Source of the DNA: Pseudomonas asplenii | GTDB taxonomy: Bacteria > Pseudomonadota > Gammaproteobacteria > Pseudomonadales > Pseudomonadaceae | Reading direction: 5' to 3' | Length of the DNA: 53,915 bases | NCBI RefSeq assembly: GCF_001293465.1 | Contig: NZ_JSYZ01000025.1 | Coordinates: 83,627 to 137,541, forward strand | Shown: positions 24,554 through 32,460 of the stretch, one piece after another | Layout: every line of letters begins with the position of its first letter | Position numbering within the stretch: the first letter of the stretch is position 1 | Made by a program: the position numbers and the translations under genes | The notes under the pieces: generated by a model | The model's input: the letters and a program-made list of their open reading frames with translations, nothing else | Told to the model about the DNA's origin: nothing | Database searches by the model: none

Positions 24554-25387
24554 ATGTCCCGAGTAAAAGCCTTCACCCTCGCCCTGACCTTCTGTGCCGC
24601 CAGCGCCGCACAGGCCGCCGACGGCACCCTGCAAGCCGACCGCCTGAGCATCGGCTCGAACCTCACCTACCCGCCCTACACCTACCTGGCCCAGGGCAAG
24701 CCGGCGGGCTTCGACCCCGAGTTCATGACCCTGCTCGGCCAGCACCTCAAGCTGACCCCGCAGTTCCAGGACACCCGCTTCGCCAACCTGGTGATGGGCG
24801 TCAATGCCCGCCGCTTCGACGTAGTCGCCTCGGCGCTGTACGTCACCCCCGAGCGCGCCGCCCAGGTCGACTTCGTGCCCTACCTCAAGAGCGGCGCCTC
24901 GCTGATGGTCCGCGCCGATGACAGCTTCCGCCCGCAGCGCCCGGAAGACCTGTGCGGCAAGCGCATCGGCTCGATCAAGGGCGGCTCGTGGATTCCCAAG
25001 CTGATGGCACTTTCCAAGAGCCACTGCGAGGCCAACGGCCAGGCGCCGATCGACTCGCGTGAATTCCCCACCTCGCCGGAAGCGGCCCAGGCGCTGCTGG
25101 CCAAGGCCGTCGACGTGCAGTTCGAGGACGCCGCGGTGGCCGCGATCACCGCCGACAAGCTCAAGGGCCGGGTGGTTATCAGTTCAAAGGAACTGATCTA
25201 CCCGGTGGTGATCGGCCTGGCCGTGCGCAAGGGTAACGATGCGCTGCTCGGCGAGTTGCGCCAGGGGCTGACGGCGATGAAGAGCAGCGGTGAGTACCAG
25301 ACCCTCCTCACCCGCTACAACCTCGGCGAACCGAGCCCGAGCGAAGTGGCCCTGGCCCTGGGCCAGAATCCCCAGGCGGCACAGTAA
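24554..25387 (+). CDS. Amino-acid-type ABC transporter, solute-binding protein
   Basis: A 277-residue periplasmic binding protein (SBP_bac_3, cluster F). Signal peptide VKAFTLALTFCAASAAQAA, then LSIGSNLTYPPYTYLAQGKPAGFDPEF, the standard ligand-pocket opening of amino acid/opine binders, RFDVVASALYVTPERAAQVDFVP and the GKRIGSIKGGSW hinge. A Cys pair (LCGKRI and SHCEAN) may form a disulphide. It delivers the ligand to the fused permease/ATPase encoded 15 bases downstream. The operon also holds a GntR regulator and a DUF1989 enzyme, so the ligand is probably an amino acid derivative or guanidino/urea-type compound. Confidence 0.87.
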   Translation: MSRVKAFTLALTFCAASAAQAADGTLQADRLSIGSNLTYPPYTYLAQGKPAGFDPEFMTLLGQHLKLTPQFQDTRFANLVMGVNARRFDVVASALYVTPERAAQVDFVPYLKSGASLMVRADDSFRPQRPEDLCGKRIGSIKGGSWIPKLMALSKSHCEANGQAPIDSREFPTSPEAAQALLAKAVDVQFEDAAVAAITADKLKGRVVISSKELIYPVVIGLAVRKGNDALLGELRQGLTAMKSSGEYQTLLTRYNLGEPSPSEVALALGQNPQAAQ

Positions 25388-25402
25388 GCGGGAGCGTCGA
25401 GC

Positions 25403-26905
25403 ATGCAATTCGATTGGCACTACGCCGCAGGCCTGCTGGTCAACGGCGATTTCTGGAAGGCAGTCGGCACCGTGGTGGAGCTGAGTGTCGAGACCTGGCT
25501 GCTGGGCATCGTGCTCGGCTTCGTGCTGGCCCTGGCCCGGCAGTCGGGCAACCGCGCCCTCAACCGCGGCGCGGCGCTGTACATCTGGTTCTTCCGCAGC
25601 CTGCCGCTGCTGGTGCTGCTGATCTTCGTCTACAACCTGCCGCAGGTGTTTCCAAGCACCAGCGCGCTGTTGTCCAACCCCTACGCCGCGGGCCTGATCG
25701 CGCTGGTGTTGAGCGAGGCGGCGTACATCGCCGAGATCCATCGGGGCGGCCTGCTGGCCGTCGCCAAGGGCCAGCTCGAAGCCGGCAAGGCGCTGGGTAT
25801 CCGCTACACCGGCGTACAACGCCTGATCGTCATCCCGCAGGCGCTGCGGGTAGCCCTGCCGACCCTGGCCAACGAGTACATCACCATCGTCAAGCTGACC
25901 TCGCTGGTCTCGGTGATCTCGTTGTCGGAGATCCTGCTGGTGGGCCAGCAGTTGTACACGCAGAACTTCCTGGTCATGGAGACCATGCTCGCGGTGGCCT
26001 TCTACTATGTACTGATCGTCACGGTGTTCAGCTACCTGCTGCGGCGCCTGGAACAGCACCTGGACGTGACGCGCCGCCAGCCCAGGGTGATTGCCGACAC
26101 GACGGAACGGGTCCCCGTCCGCCAGGAGAGCGCCCCGCGGCGCGGCGAGTTCGCCCTGCGGGTGACCGGCGCGCGCAAGCACTATGGCCAGTTGGAGGTG
26201 CTCAAGGGCATCGACCTGAACATCCGTTTCGGCGAGGTGGTGTCGATCATCGGCCCATCGGGTTCGGGCAAGACCACCCTGATCCGTACCCTCAACGGCC
26301 TGGAGGGACTGGACCGCGGCCAGGTCGAGTTGTGTGGCGCGCCGTTCCTGCGTGGCAGCCACGAGGATGGCGGCAGCCTGGGTAGCCGCCTGCACATGGA
26401 CGGCATCGTCCAGGTCGGCATGGTGTTCCAGGGCTTCAACCTGTTCCCGCACAAGACGGTGCTGGAAAACGTCGTACTCGCGCCACGCCACCACGGTCAC
26501 GCCAGCGATGCCGAACTGCGGGCGCTGGGCCTGTCGCTGCTGGCCAAGGTCGGCCTGCGCGAGCACGCCGGCAAGTACCCGCACCAGCTCTCCGGCGGCC
26601 AGCAACAGCGCGTGGCGATCGCCCGCGCACTGGCGATGCGGCCCCAGGTGATGCTGTTCGACGAACCGACCTCGGCGCTGGACCCGGAGCTGGTCGGCGA
26701 CGTGCTGAAGGTGATCGAGGACCTGGCCCGCGAAGGCATGACCATGGTCATCGTCACCCATGAAATGAAGTTCGCCTTCCAGGTTTCCGACCGCGTGGTG
26801 TTCATGGAGAGCGGACAGATCGTCCAGGCCGGCGCACCACGCGAACTGCTGGACAACCGCAGCGAACGGATGAGCCGCTTCCTCAAGGATGTGCAACTGG
26901 CATGA
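25403..26905 (+). CDS. Fused amino-acid ABC permease and ATP-binding protein
   Basis: A 500-residue natural fusion. Residues 1-220 form a HisM/GlnP-type permease with about five membrane helices (ETWLLGIVLGFVLALAR, IWFFRSLPLLVLLIFVYNLP) and the EAA coupling loop EAGKALGIRYTGVQRLIVIPQ. A polar linker (about 220-250, RRQPRVIADTTERVPVRQE) leads to a PAAT-type ATPase with Walker A GPSGSGKTT near 284, signature LSGGQQQR near 396 and Walker B VMLFDEPTSALD near 416, then the H-loop VIVTHEMKF. One polypeptide thus supplies both halves, and a homodimer would make a full importer. Its stop overlaps the GntR start (ATGA). Confidence 0.9.
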   Translation: MQFDWHYAAGLLVNGDFWKAVGTVVELSVETWLLGIVLGFVLALARQSGNRALNRGAALYIWFFRSLPLLVLLIFVYNLPQVFPSTSALLSNPYAAGLIALVLSEAAYIAEIHRGGLLAVAKGQLEAGKALGIRYTGVQRLIVIPQALRVALPTLANEYITIVKLTSLVSVISLSEILLVGQQLYTQNFLVMETMLAVAFYYVLIVTVFSYLLRRLEQHLDVTRRQPRVIADTTERVPVRQESAPRRGEFALRVTGARKHYGQLEVLKGIDLNIRFGEVVSIIGPSGSGKTTLIRTLNGLEGLDRGQVELCGAPFLRGSHEDGGSLGSRLHMDGIVQVGMVFQGFNLFPHKTVLENVVLAPRHHGHASDAELRALGLSLLAKVGLREHAGKYPHQLSGGQQQRVAIARALAMRPQVMLFDEPTSALDPELVGDVLKVIEDLAREGMTMVIVTHEMKFAFQVSDRVVFMESGQIVQAGAPRELLDNRSERMSRFLKDVQLA

Positions 26906-27579
26906 AAACCAAGACCCCGGAAAAAACCGGCACCGTCCTGTCCCTGGCCGACCAGGTGGCCTGCGAGGTGCGCGAAGACATCATCGGCGGCCGGCTGCTG
27001 CCGGGCATGGCGCTGGTCGAGGCCGAGCTGACCGTGCGCTACAACGCCTCGCGCAACACCGTGCGCGAAGCGTTGCACCAGCTCGGGCATGAGGGCCTGG
27101 CCACCTATGTGCGCAACAAGGGGGTGATGGTCCGGCGCCTCGGCGTGCCACAAGTACGTGACCTGTTCCTGGTGCGCCGCACCCTGGAGGTCCAGGCGAT
27201 CCTGGGCAGCAAGCCGCTGCGCGAATACGAGTCCGACCGCATGCTCGACGCCATCGAAGCCGCCGAACTGGCCCGCGAACGCGAGGACTGGCAGGCCTTC
27301 GGCACCCATAGCCTGCGCTTTCACCAGCACATCATCGGGCTGTTGCGTAGCCCGTTGCTCGACGCCTTCTTCACCAACATCGCCGCGCAGATGCGCCTAG
27401 TGTTCGCCGTGGCGCCCGATGAAGAGAACTTCCAGCGTCCCTGGCTGGAACGCGACCGGCAGATCCACGACCTGCTCGCCGACGGCCGTCGTCATGACGC
27501 CGCCGAAGCCATGACCCGTTATCTGGACGATTCCGAGCACGCCCTGCTCGATCTGTTCAACCACCCACCCCGTTCCTGA
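26902..27579 (+). CDS. GntR family regulator (FadR/FCD subfamily)
   Basis: A 225-residue regulator: winged helix in about residues 12-75 (ADQVACEVREDIIGGRLLPG ... TVREALHQLGHEGL), then an all-helical FCD ligand domain with the metal-binding pattern (Asp, three His) suggested by RLSVRFHQHI-type FHQHII and the C-terminal DDSEHALLDLF. It overlaps the transporter gene by four bases and is followed after 16 bases by the DUF1989 gene. It probably represses this operon until substrate enters; the palindromes at 24501-24533 are the best candidate site. Confidence 0.87.
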   Translation: MKTKTPEKTGTVLSLADQVACEVREDIIGGRLLPGMALVEAELTVRYNASRNTVREALHQLGHEGLATYVRNKGVMVRRLGVPQVRDLFLVRRTLEVQAILGSKPLREYESDRMLDAIEAAELAREREDWQAFGTHSLRFHQHIIGLLRSPLLDAFFTNIAAQMRLVFAVAPDEENFQRPWLERDRQIHDLLADGRRHDAAEAMTRYLDDSEHALLDLFNHPPRS

Positions 27580-27595
27580 AACCGGAGACCTACCC

Positions 27596-28444
27596 ATGTA
27601 CAAGGATTACCCCGCCGCCTATCAGGTCAGCAAGGGCTCGGCCCTGCAGGTCGACAAGCCGTTCTACGATCGCATCCGCGAGCGTCGGGACGCCCGTACC
27701 CTGATCGAGTCCTTCGAGGTGCCGATCCGCACCGGCCGCGCCTGGAAGGTGCCGGCCGGCCACGTGTTCCGTGTGACCGCACCGGTCGGCCCGCAGGTCG
27801 GCGACTTCAACATCTGGAACGCCAACGACCCGCGCGAACGCCTGTGGGCGGCCCGTACCCGCCAGTTGCAGGGTGCTCACGTGAGCACCTACGACCGCCT
27901 CTGGTCGAACCTGCCGTTCCTGCGGCCGCTGGTGACCATCACCGACGACAGCCTGGCCGACTACGGCATCGATGAGCACGGCGGGCGCCTGCACGACCTG
28001 CTCGGCACCCGTTGCGACCCCTACGTCAACAAGATGCTCACCGGTGAGGACTTCCACCACCACTGCCACTCCAACCTGACCCGCGCGGTCCTGCCCCACG
28101 GCCTGACCGAGTTCGACGTGCACGACGTGCTGAACATCTTCCAGTGCACCGGCCTGAACCATGACGACATGTACTTCATGAAGGCCTGCCCGGCGAAGAA
28201 AGGCGACTACCTGGAATTCTTCGCCGAGATCGACGTGCTCTGCGCCCTGTCGACCTGCCCGGGCGGCGACCTGTCGCTGCCGATGTGGGGCCCGGACGCC
28301 CAGGACCCGCTGTCCGTGTGCCGGCCGCTGGGCGTGGAGGTCTACCAGCTCGAAGACAGCCTGCTCGAAGGCTGGAAGTCGCCGGAACGCGCCAGCTACA
28401 ACGGCTTGCATGGACTGGCGATCGGCAAGGCCGATTGGGAGTAA
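27596..28444 (+). CDS. DUF1989 (urea carboxylase-associated family) protein
   Basis: A 282-residue DUF1989 protein. The conserved core includes RTGRAWKVPAGHVFRVTAPV, GPQVGDFNIWNANDP, TRCDPYVNKML and a His/Cys cluster GEDFHHHCHSNLTRA, which looks like a metal site, then VLNIFQCTG and a C-terminal FFAEIDVLCALSTCPGGD. Relatives CgdA/CgdB form carboxyguanidine deiminase in guanidine breakdown, while others act with urea carboxylase. This one is longer than the usual about 200-residue subunits and stands alone behind an ABC importer and GntR regulator. A hydrolase or deiminase for the imported N-rich compound is plausible. A terminator follows. Confidence 0.82.
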   Translation: MYKDYPAAYQVSKGSALQVDKPFYDRIRERRDARTLIESFEVPIRTGRAWKVPAGHVFRVTAPVGPQVGDFNIWNANDPRERLWAARTRQLQGAHVSTYDRLWSNLPFLRPLVTITDDSLADYGIDEHGGRLHDLLGTRCDPYVNKMLTGEDFHHHCHSNLTRAVLPHGLTEFDVHDVLNIFQCTGLNHDDMYFMKACPAKKGDYLEFFAEIDVLCALSTCPGGDLSLPMWGPDAQDPLSVCRPLGVEVYQLEDSLLEGWKSPERASYNGLHGLAIGKADWE

Positions 28445-28452
28445 ACAACTGC

Positions 28453-28479
28453 GGGAGCCTGCCATCGCGGCAGGCTCCC
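28453..28479 (+). terminator. Terminator hairpin of the ABC/DUF1989 operon
   Basis: An 11-bp perfect stem GGGAGCCTGCC/GGCAGGCTCCC (28453-28463 and 28469-28479) with a 5-base loop, nine bases after the DUF1989 stop. There is no T-tract; AT-rich sequence begins about 10 bases later. Confidence 0.75.
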
Positions 28480-29185
28480 CAGCCAACGGTAAAACAACTT
28501 CAAATCCAATCCGGCAGTACTTCAGCTGCCATTCAGCTTATATGTATCGAAACAGCCTATTTTTAATTGACTTGATACGCCTCGCTGAGTAAATTTCCCC
28601 TGCCTGCGAAACAGGCCCTTTTTCAACTTAAAAAAGAACCCAATGGACACAGTATCCAGACGCAGTCCGATCACCGCGAAGGTGGTTCATCGGGCGCTTA
28701 ACCCAAATAATGACGGGACTCGACGCACAGTCGGGTGAGCTGCGCCAGGGCCTCGTGCTCCACGTAACTCGCCTCTGCCGGCGCCAGTCCGGTCGCGAGG
28801 TGTGTGATGACTTTCAAATCTTCCGTAATGCCAGGCGTTCGCGCCTTTGCTTCCAGCATGCGCGTCAAGATGTCCCGCGAGCCCACTGTGGCCCTGCGGC
28901 CCAGCGTCCTGTTCGCAATTCCCTCCTCCGCTCCCCAGGTATCGCCACGTGCGACCATCGGCTGGCGCATCTGCCCGAGCACCGGTCGGCTGCAGCAGCG
29001 CTGGAGCTTCGATGACAGCCAGGACCCGCAGAGTAGCGCGCTCGCACACTCACTGCGCGCCGGTAAAACCCTGGAAGGCGCCGTCGAGGTTCGCGCCGCC
29101 TAACTATCCGGCGCAAGCGAAGACAACTTCCAAACACGCACTTTCGCAACTTTGAAGTGCACGGGATTTCTTTGCCCGTTAATTA
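28480..29185. other. Gene-poor, relatively AT-rich region
   Basis: By hand count 28501-28620 is 45 percent G+C (54 of 120), well below its neighbours. It holds a promoter-like pair TTGACT (28567-28572), 17-base spacer, TAAATT (28590-28595), followed directly by a small stem GCCTG/CAGGC (28602-28616) and CCTTTTT, which together could define a very short RNA or be coincidence. Beyond 28690 there is only one weak minus-strand reading frame (listed separately). Confidence 0.4.
28698..28982 (-). CDS. Possible small hypothetical protein
   Basis: A 94-codon frame with a GTG start and no clear ribosome binding site. The translation has balanced composition (DILTRMLEAKARTPG, GLAPAEASYVEHEALAQL) that looks more protein-like than the overlapping plus-strand frames. 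It could be a real short gene or the C-terminal relic of a longer one, since the frame stays open upstream without a start. No family recognised and no operon partner. Confidence 0.3.
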   Translation of the reverse strand: MLGQMRQPMVARGDTWGAEEGIANRTLGRRATVGSRDILTRMLEAKARTPGITEDLKVITHLATGLAPAEASYVEHEALAQLTRLCVESRHYLG

Positions 29186-29347
29186 ATGAATATCGAGAAA
29201 GTCATTATGGACGAAGCCAGTAGTCGGTTCGCTGCCTGTCGTTTTTCCGTGGGCGGGCAGCGAACGTTAAATATTCCCCAACACCCATATTCGAATCGAT
29301 CGCACTCTCGCGACTCGGCAGGTATTCGCTCGCCCCGCATTCGGTGA
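29186..29347 (+). CDS. Possible 53-codon leader ORF upstream of mgtA
   Basis: An open frame in the about 200-base leader before the Mg2+ ATPase gene (ATG 29186, alternative ATG 29207, stop 29345-29347; product includes NIPQHPYSNRSHSRDS). Enterobacterial mgtA leaders also encode a short proline-containing peptide (MgtL), and this one has three prolines and many Arg. The second ATG has a GAGAAAG that could serve as ribosome binding site. An 8-bp hairpin (29231-29238 with 29254-29261) lies inside the frame. Translation is unproven; this is a candidate only. Confidence 0.3.
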   Translation: MNIEKVIMDEASSRFAACRFSVGGQRTLNIPQHPYSNRSHSRDSAGIRSPRIR

Positions 29348-29389
29348 GCCGCACATGCCTGGTCGCAAAGACGTGACAGGGGCATTCCC

Positions 29390-32104
29390 ATGAGCAACGT
29401 AAAAACTCCGCCACGGCACCACCAGCACAACGGCAAGGACAACACCCGGCTGTCGATGCGCGCCGCCCGCGAATCGCAACAGGACCTGGCCACCACCCTG
29501 GGCAACGTCCGCGCCAGCCGCGACGGCCTCACCGAGCTGGACGCCGAAGGCCGCCTGCAGCGCGAAGGCTTCAACGAGGTCGCCCACGACAAGCCGCCCC
29601 GCGCACTGGTACAGTTTCTCCATGCGCTGAACAACCCGTTCATCTACGTCCTGCTGATCCTCGCCGGCATCAGCTTCTTCACCGACTTCTGGCTGGCCGA
29701 GCGCGCCGGCGAGGACGGCGACCTGACCAAGGTCATCATTATCATGACCATGGTCACCCTCAGCAGCAGCCTGCGCTTCTGGCAGGAGTACCGCTCGGGC
29801 AAATCCGCCGAAGCCCTCAAGGCCATGGTCCGCACCACCGCCACCGTACTGCGTCGCGAGCAGATGGGCAGCCAGCCCACCCTGCGCGAAATTCCGATGC
29901 GTGAACTGGTGGCCGGCGATATCGTGCACCTGTCGGCCGGCGACATGATTCCGGCGGATATCCGCCTGATCGAGTCCCGCGACCTGTTCATCAGCCAGGC
30001 CGTGCTGACCGGCGAAGCGCTGCCGGTGGAAAAGTACGACACCCTCGGCGACGTTGCGCAGAAATCCGCAGCGGGTGCCGCCGCCGACCAGAACAACCTG
30101 CTCGACCTGCAGAACATCTGCTTCATGGGTACCAACGTAGTCAGCGGCACCGCCAAGGCCGTGGTGGTCGCCACCGGGCCGCGGACCTACTTCGGCTCAC
30201 TGGCCAAGGCCATCGTCGGCTCGCGGGTGCAGACCGCCTTCGACCGCGGGGTGAACAGTGTCAGCTGGCTGCTGATCCGCTTCATGCTGGTGATGGTGCC
30301 GGTGGTGTTCCTGCTCAACGGCTTTTCCAAGGGCGACTGGGGCGATGCCCTGCTCTTTGCTCTGGCTGTGGCTGTTGGCCTGACCCCGGAAATGCTGCCG
30401 ATGATCGTCAGCGCCAACCTGGCCAAGGGCGCCGTCGCCATGGCCCGGCGCAAGGTGGTGGTCAAGCGTCTCAACGCGATCCAGAACTTCGGTTCGATGG
30501 ACGTGCTGTGCACCGACAAGACCGGCACCCTGACCCAGGACCGGATCATCCTCGAGCACCATGTCGACAGCCACGGCCGGCGCAACGATGCGGTGCTGGG
30601 CCTGGCCTGGCTGAACAGCCACCATCAGAGCGGCATGAAGAACCTGATGGACCAGGCGGTGCTGCGCTTCTCCGAGCAGGACCCGAAGTTCCAGGTGCCG
30701 TTCGCCTACAGCAAGGTCGATGAGCTGCCGTTCGATTTCGTCCGCCGGCGCCTGTCGATCATCGTCAGGGACAACCACGGTGACCACCTGCTGGTGTGCA
30801 AGGGCGCGGTCGAGGAAATGCTCGCCATCTCCAGCCAGGTGATGGAGGGTGACACCGTGGTGGCTCTCGACGAGCAGCGCCGCCAGGAACTGCTGGCCCT
30901 GGCCAACGACTACAACAAGGACGGCTTCCGCGTGCTGCTGGTGGCCACCCGGAATATCGCCAAAGGCCAGGCCAAGGCCCAGTACAAGACCGCCGACGAG
31001 CGCGAACTGGTGATTCGCGGCTTCCTGACCTTCCTCGACCCACCGAAGGAGACCGCCGGCCCGGCGATTGCCGCCCTGCGCGAGATCGGCGTGGCGGTCA
31101 AGGTGCTGACCGGCGACAACGCGGTGGTCACCTGCAAGATCTGCCGCGAGGTCGGCCTGGAGCCGGGCCTGCCCCTGCTCGGCCAGGACATCGAGCACAT
31201 GGACGAGGCCACCCTCAAGCTGCGGGTCGAGGAGCGCACGGTCTTCGCCAAGCTGACCCCGCTGCAGAAGTCGCGGGTGCTCAAGGCCCTGCAATCGAAC
31301 GGGCACACCGTGGGCTTCCTCGGTGACGGCATCAACGACGCCCCGGCGCTGCGCGATGCCGACGTCGGTATCTCGGTGGACAGTGGCACGGACATCGCCA
31401 AGGAATCGGCCGACATCATCCTCCTGGAAAAGAGCCTGATGGTGCTCGAGGAAGGCGTGCTCAAGGGGCGGGAAACCTTCGGCAACATCATGAAGTACCT
31501 GAACATGACCGCCAGTTCCAACTTCGGCAACGTGTTCTCGGTGCTGGTGGCCAGTGCGTTCATTCCGTTCCTGCCGATGCTGTCGATTCACCTGCTGCTG
31601 CAGAACCTGATCTACGACATCTCCCAACTGGCCCTGCCATGGGACCGGATGGACAAGGAGTTCCTGAGCAAGCCACGCAAGTGGGATGCGAAGAACATCG
31701 GCCGCTTCATGCTGTGGATCGGGCCGACCTCGTCGATCTTCGACATCACCACCTTTGCGCTGATGTGGTACGTGTTCGCCGCCAATAGCGTGGAGGTGCA
31801 GGCGCTGTTCCAGTCCGGCTGGTTCGTCGAGGGGCTGCTGTCGCAGACGCTGGTGGTGCACATGCTGCGGACCCAGAAGATCCCGTTCTTCCAGAGCACC
31901 GCGGCACTGCCGATCATCGTCATGACCTGCATCGCCGTCGCGATCGGTATCTACCTGCCGTTCTCGCCACTGGGCACGCTGGTGGGCCTGGTGCCGTTGC
32001 CGATGAGCTACTTCCCGTGGCTGGTGGGCACCCTGCTGACCTACTGCGTGCTGGCCCAGACCATGAAGACCCTGTACATCCGCCGCTTCAAGCAGTGGTT
32101 CTGA
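29390..32104 (+). CDS. mgtA: Magnesium-translocating P-type ATPase
   Basis: A 904-residue P3B-type ATPase, the length expected for MgtA/MgtB. The phosphorylation site DKTGTLTQD starts at Asp376, the actuator TGEALP is at 207-212, intramembrane LTPEMLP at 331-337 and hinge GDGINDAPA near 645. The N-terminal cytosolic tail is basic and His-rich (RHHQHNGKD), as in MgtA. About ten membrane helices flank these domains. It imports Mg2+ into the cytoplasm at the cost of ATP, typically when external Mg2+ is low. The leader (29186-29389) is long enough for regulation. Downstream genes encode a small basic protein, a Na/Pi carrier and a SLOG protein on the same strand. Confidence 0.93.
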   Translation: MSNVKTPPRHHQHNGKDNTRLSMRAARESQQDLATTLGNVRASRDGLTELDAEGRLQREGFNEVAHDKPPRALVQFLHALNNPFIYVLLILAGISFFTDFWLAERAGEDGDLTKVIIIMTMVTLSSSLRFWQEYRSGKSAEALKAMVRTTATVLRREQMGSQPTLREIPMRELVAGDIVHLSAGDMIPADIRLIESRDLFISQAVLTGEALPVEKYDTLGDVAQKSAAGAAADQNNLLDLQNICFMGTNVVSGTAKAVVVATGPRTYFGSLAKAIVGSRVQTAFDRGVNSVSWLLIRFMLVMVPVVFLLNGFSKGDWGDALLFALAVAVGLTPEMLPMIVSANLAKGAVAMARRKVVVKRLNAIQNFGSMDVLCTDKTGTLTQDRIILEHHVDSHGRRNDAVLGLAWLNSHHQSGMKNLMDQAVLRFSEQDPKFQVPFAYSKVDELPFDFVRRRLSIIVRDNHGDHLLVCKGAVEEMLAISSQVMEGDTVVALDEQRRQELLALANDYNKDGFRVLLVATRNIAKGQAKAQYKTADERELVIRGFLTFLDPPKETAGPAIAALREIGVAVKVLTGDNAVVTCKICREVGLEPGLPLLGQDIEHMDEATLKLRVEERTVFAKLTPLQKSRVLKALQSNGHTVGFLGDGINDAPALRDADVGISVDSGTDIAKESADIILLEKSLMVLEEGVLKGRETFGNIMKYLNMTASSNFGNVFSVLVASAFIPFLPMLSIHLLLQNLIYDISQLALPWDRMDKEFLSKPRKWDAKNIGRFMLWIGPTSSIFDITTFALMWYVFAANSVEVQALFQSGWFVEGLLSQTLVVHMLRTQKIPFFQSTAALPIIVMTCIAVAIGIYLPFSPLGTLVGLVPLPMSYFPWLVGTLLTYCVLAQTMKTLYIRRFKQWF

Positions 32105-32220
32105 CGAGCACCCGAGTACGACACCGTCCCCTGTGGGAGCGCCGCCCGGCCGCCTCCCATCAGGAGGGTCGCGGTGTTCGTGCCCGGATCGAACCCACCG
32201 GATAAACCCGGGAGACGGCC

Positions 32221-32436
32221 ATGAACCCATTGAAAAAATGCTTCGCCCTCCTCGACCACGGCGTCCGGGCACTGGCGGTACGGTGCCTGAGCAAGGCCGC
32301 CCAGGTCGTCCGCCGTGTCACCGTCAGGCTGTATGTCCGCAGGCACCTGACCGGTGTCGAGATGCGTTACCTGCTGGGGTTGTCCAGCACCATCAGTCGT
32401 GCCTCGGTGAGGCTACTGCGCCCACCCAGGAAGTAA
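32221..32436 (+). CDS. Small basic protein between mgtA and the phosphate carrier
   Basis: A 71-residue protein, strongly basic (about 16 Arg/Lys, few acidic residues) with an amphipathic, partly hydrophobic helix (ALAVRCLSKAAQVVRRVTVRLYV). The start has GGGAG and an 8-base spacing. It lies 116 bases after mgtA and 24 before the Na/Pi carrier gene. No signal peptide or known motif. The position suggests a regulator or membrane-associated partner of the Mg2+/Pi transporters, as small proteins such as MgtS are for MgtA in E. coli, but there is no sequence likeness to support homology. Confidence 0.55.
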   Translation: MNPLKKCFALLDHGVRALAVRCLSKAAQVVRRVTVRLYVRRHLTGVEMRYLLGLSSTISRASVRLLRPPRK

Positions 32437-32460
32437 CACACCAGCACAGGGAGAACCCTC

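Noticed and set aside
28804..29103. 99-codon plus-strand frame in the AT-rich gap
   Set aside because: No ribosome binding site and it overlaps a slightly more protein-like minus-strand frame; neither is well supported.
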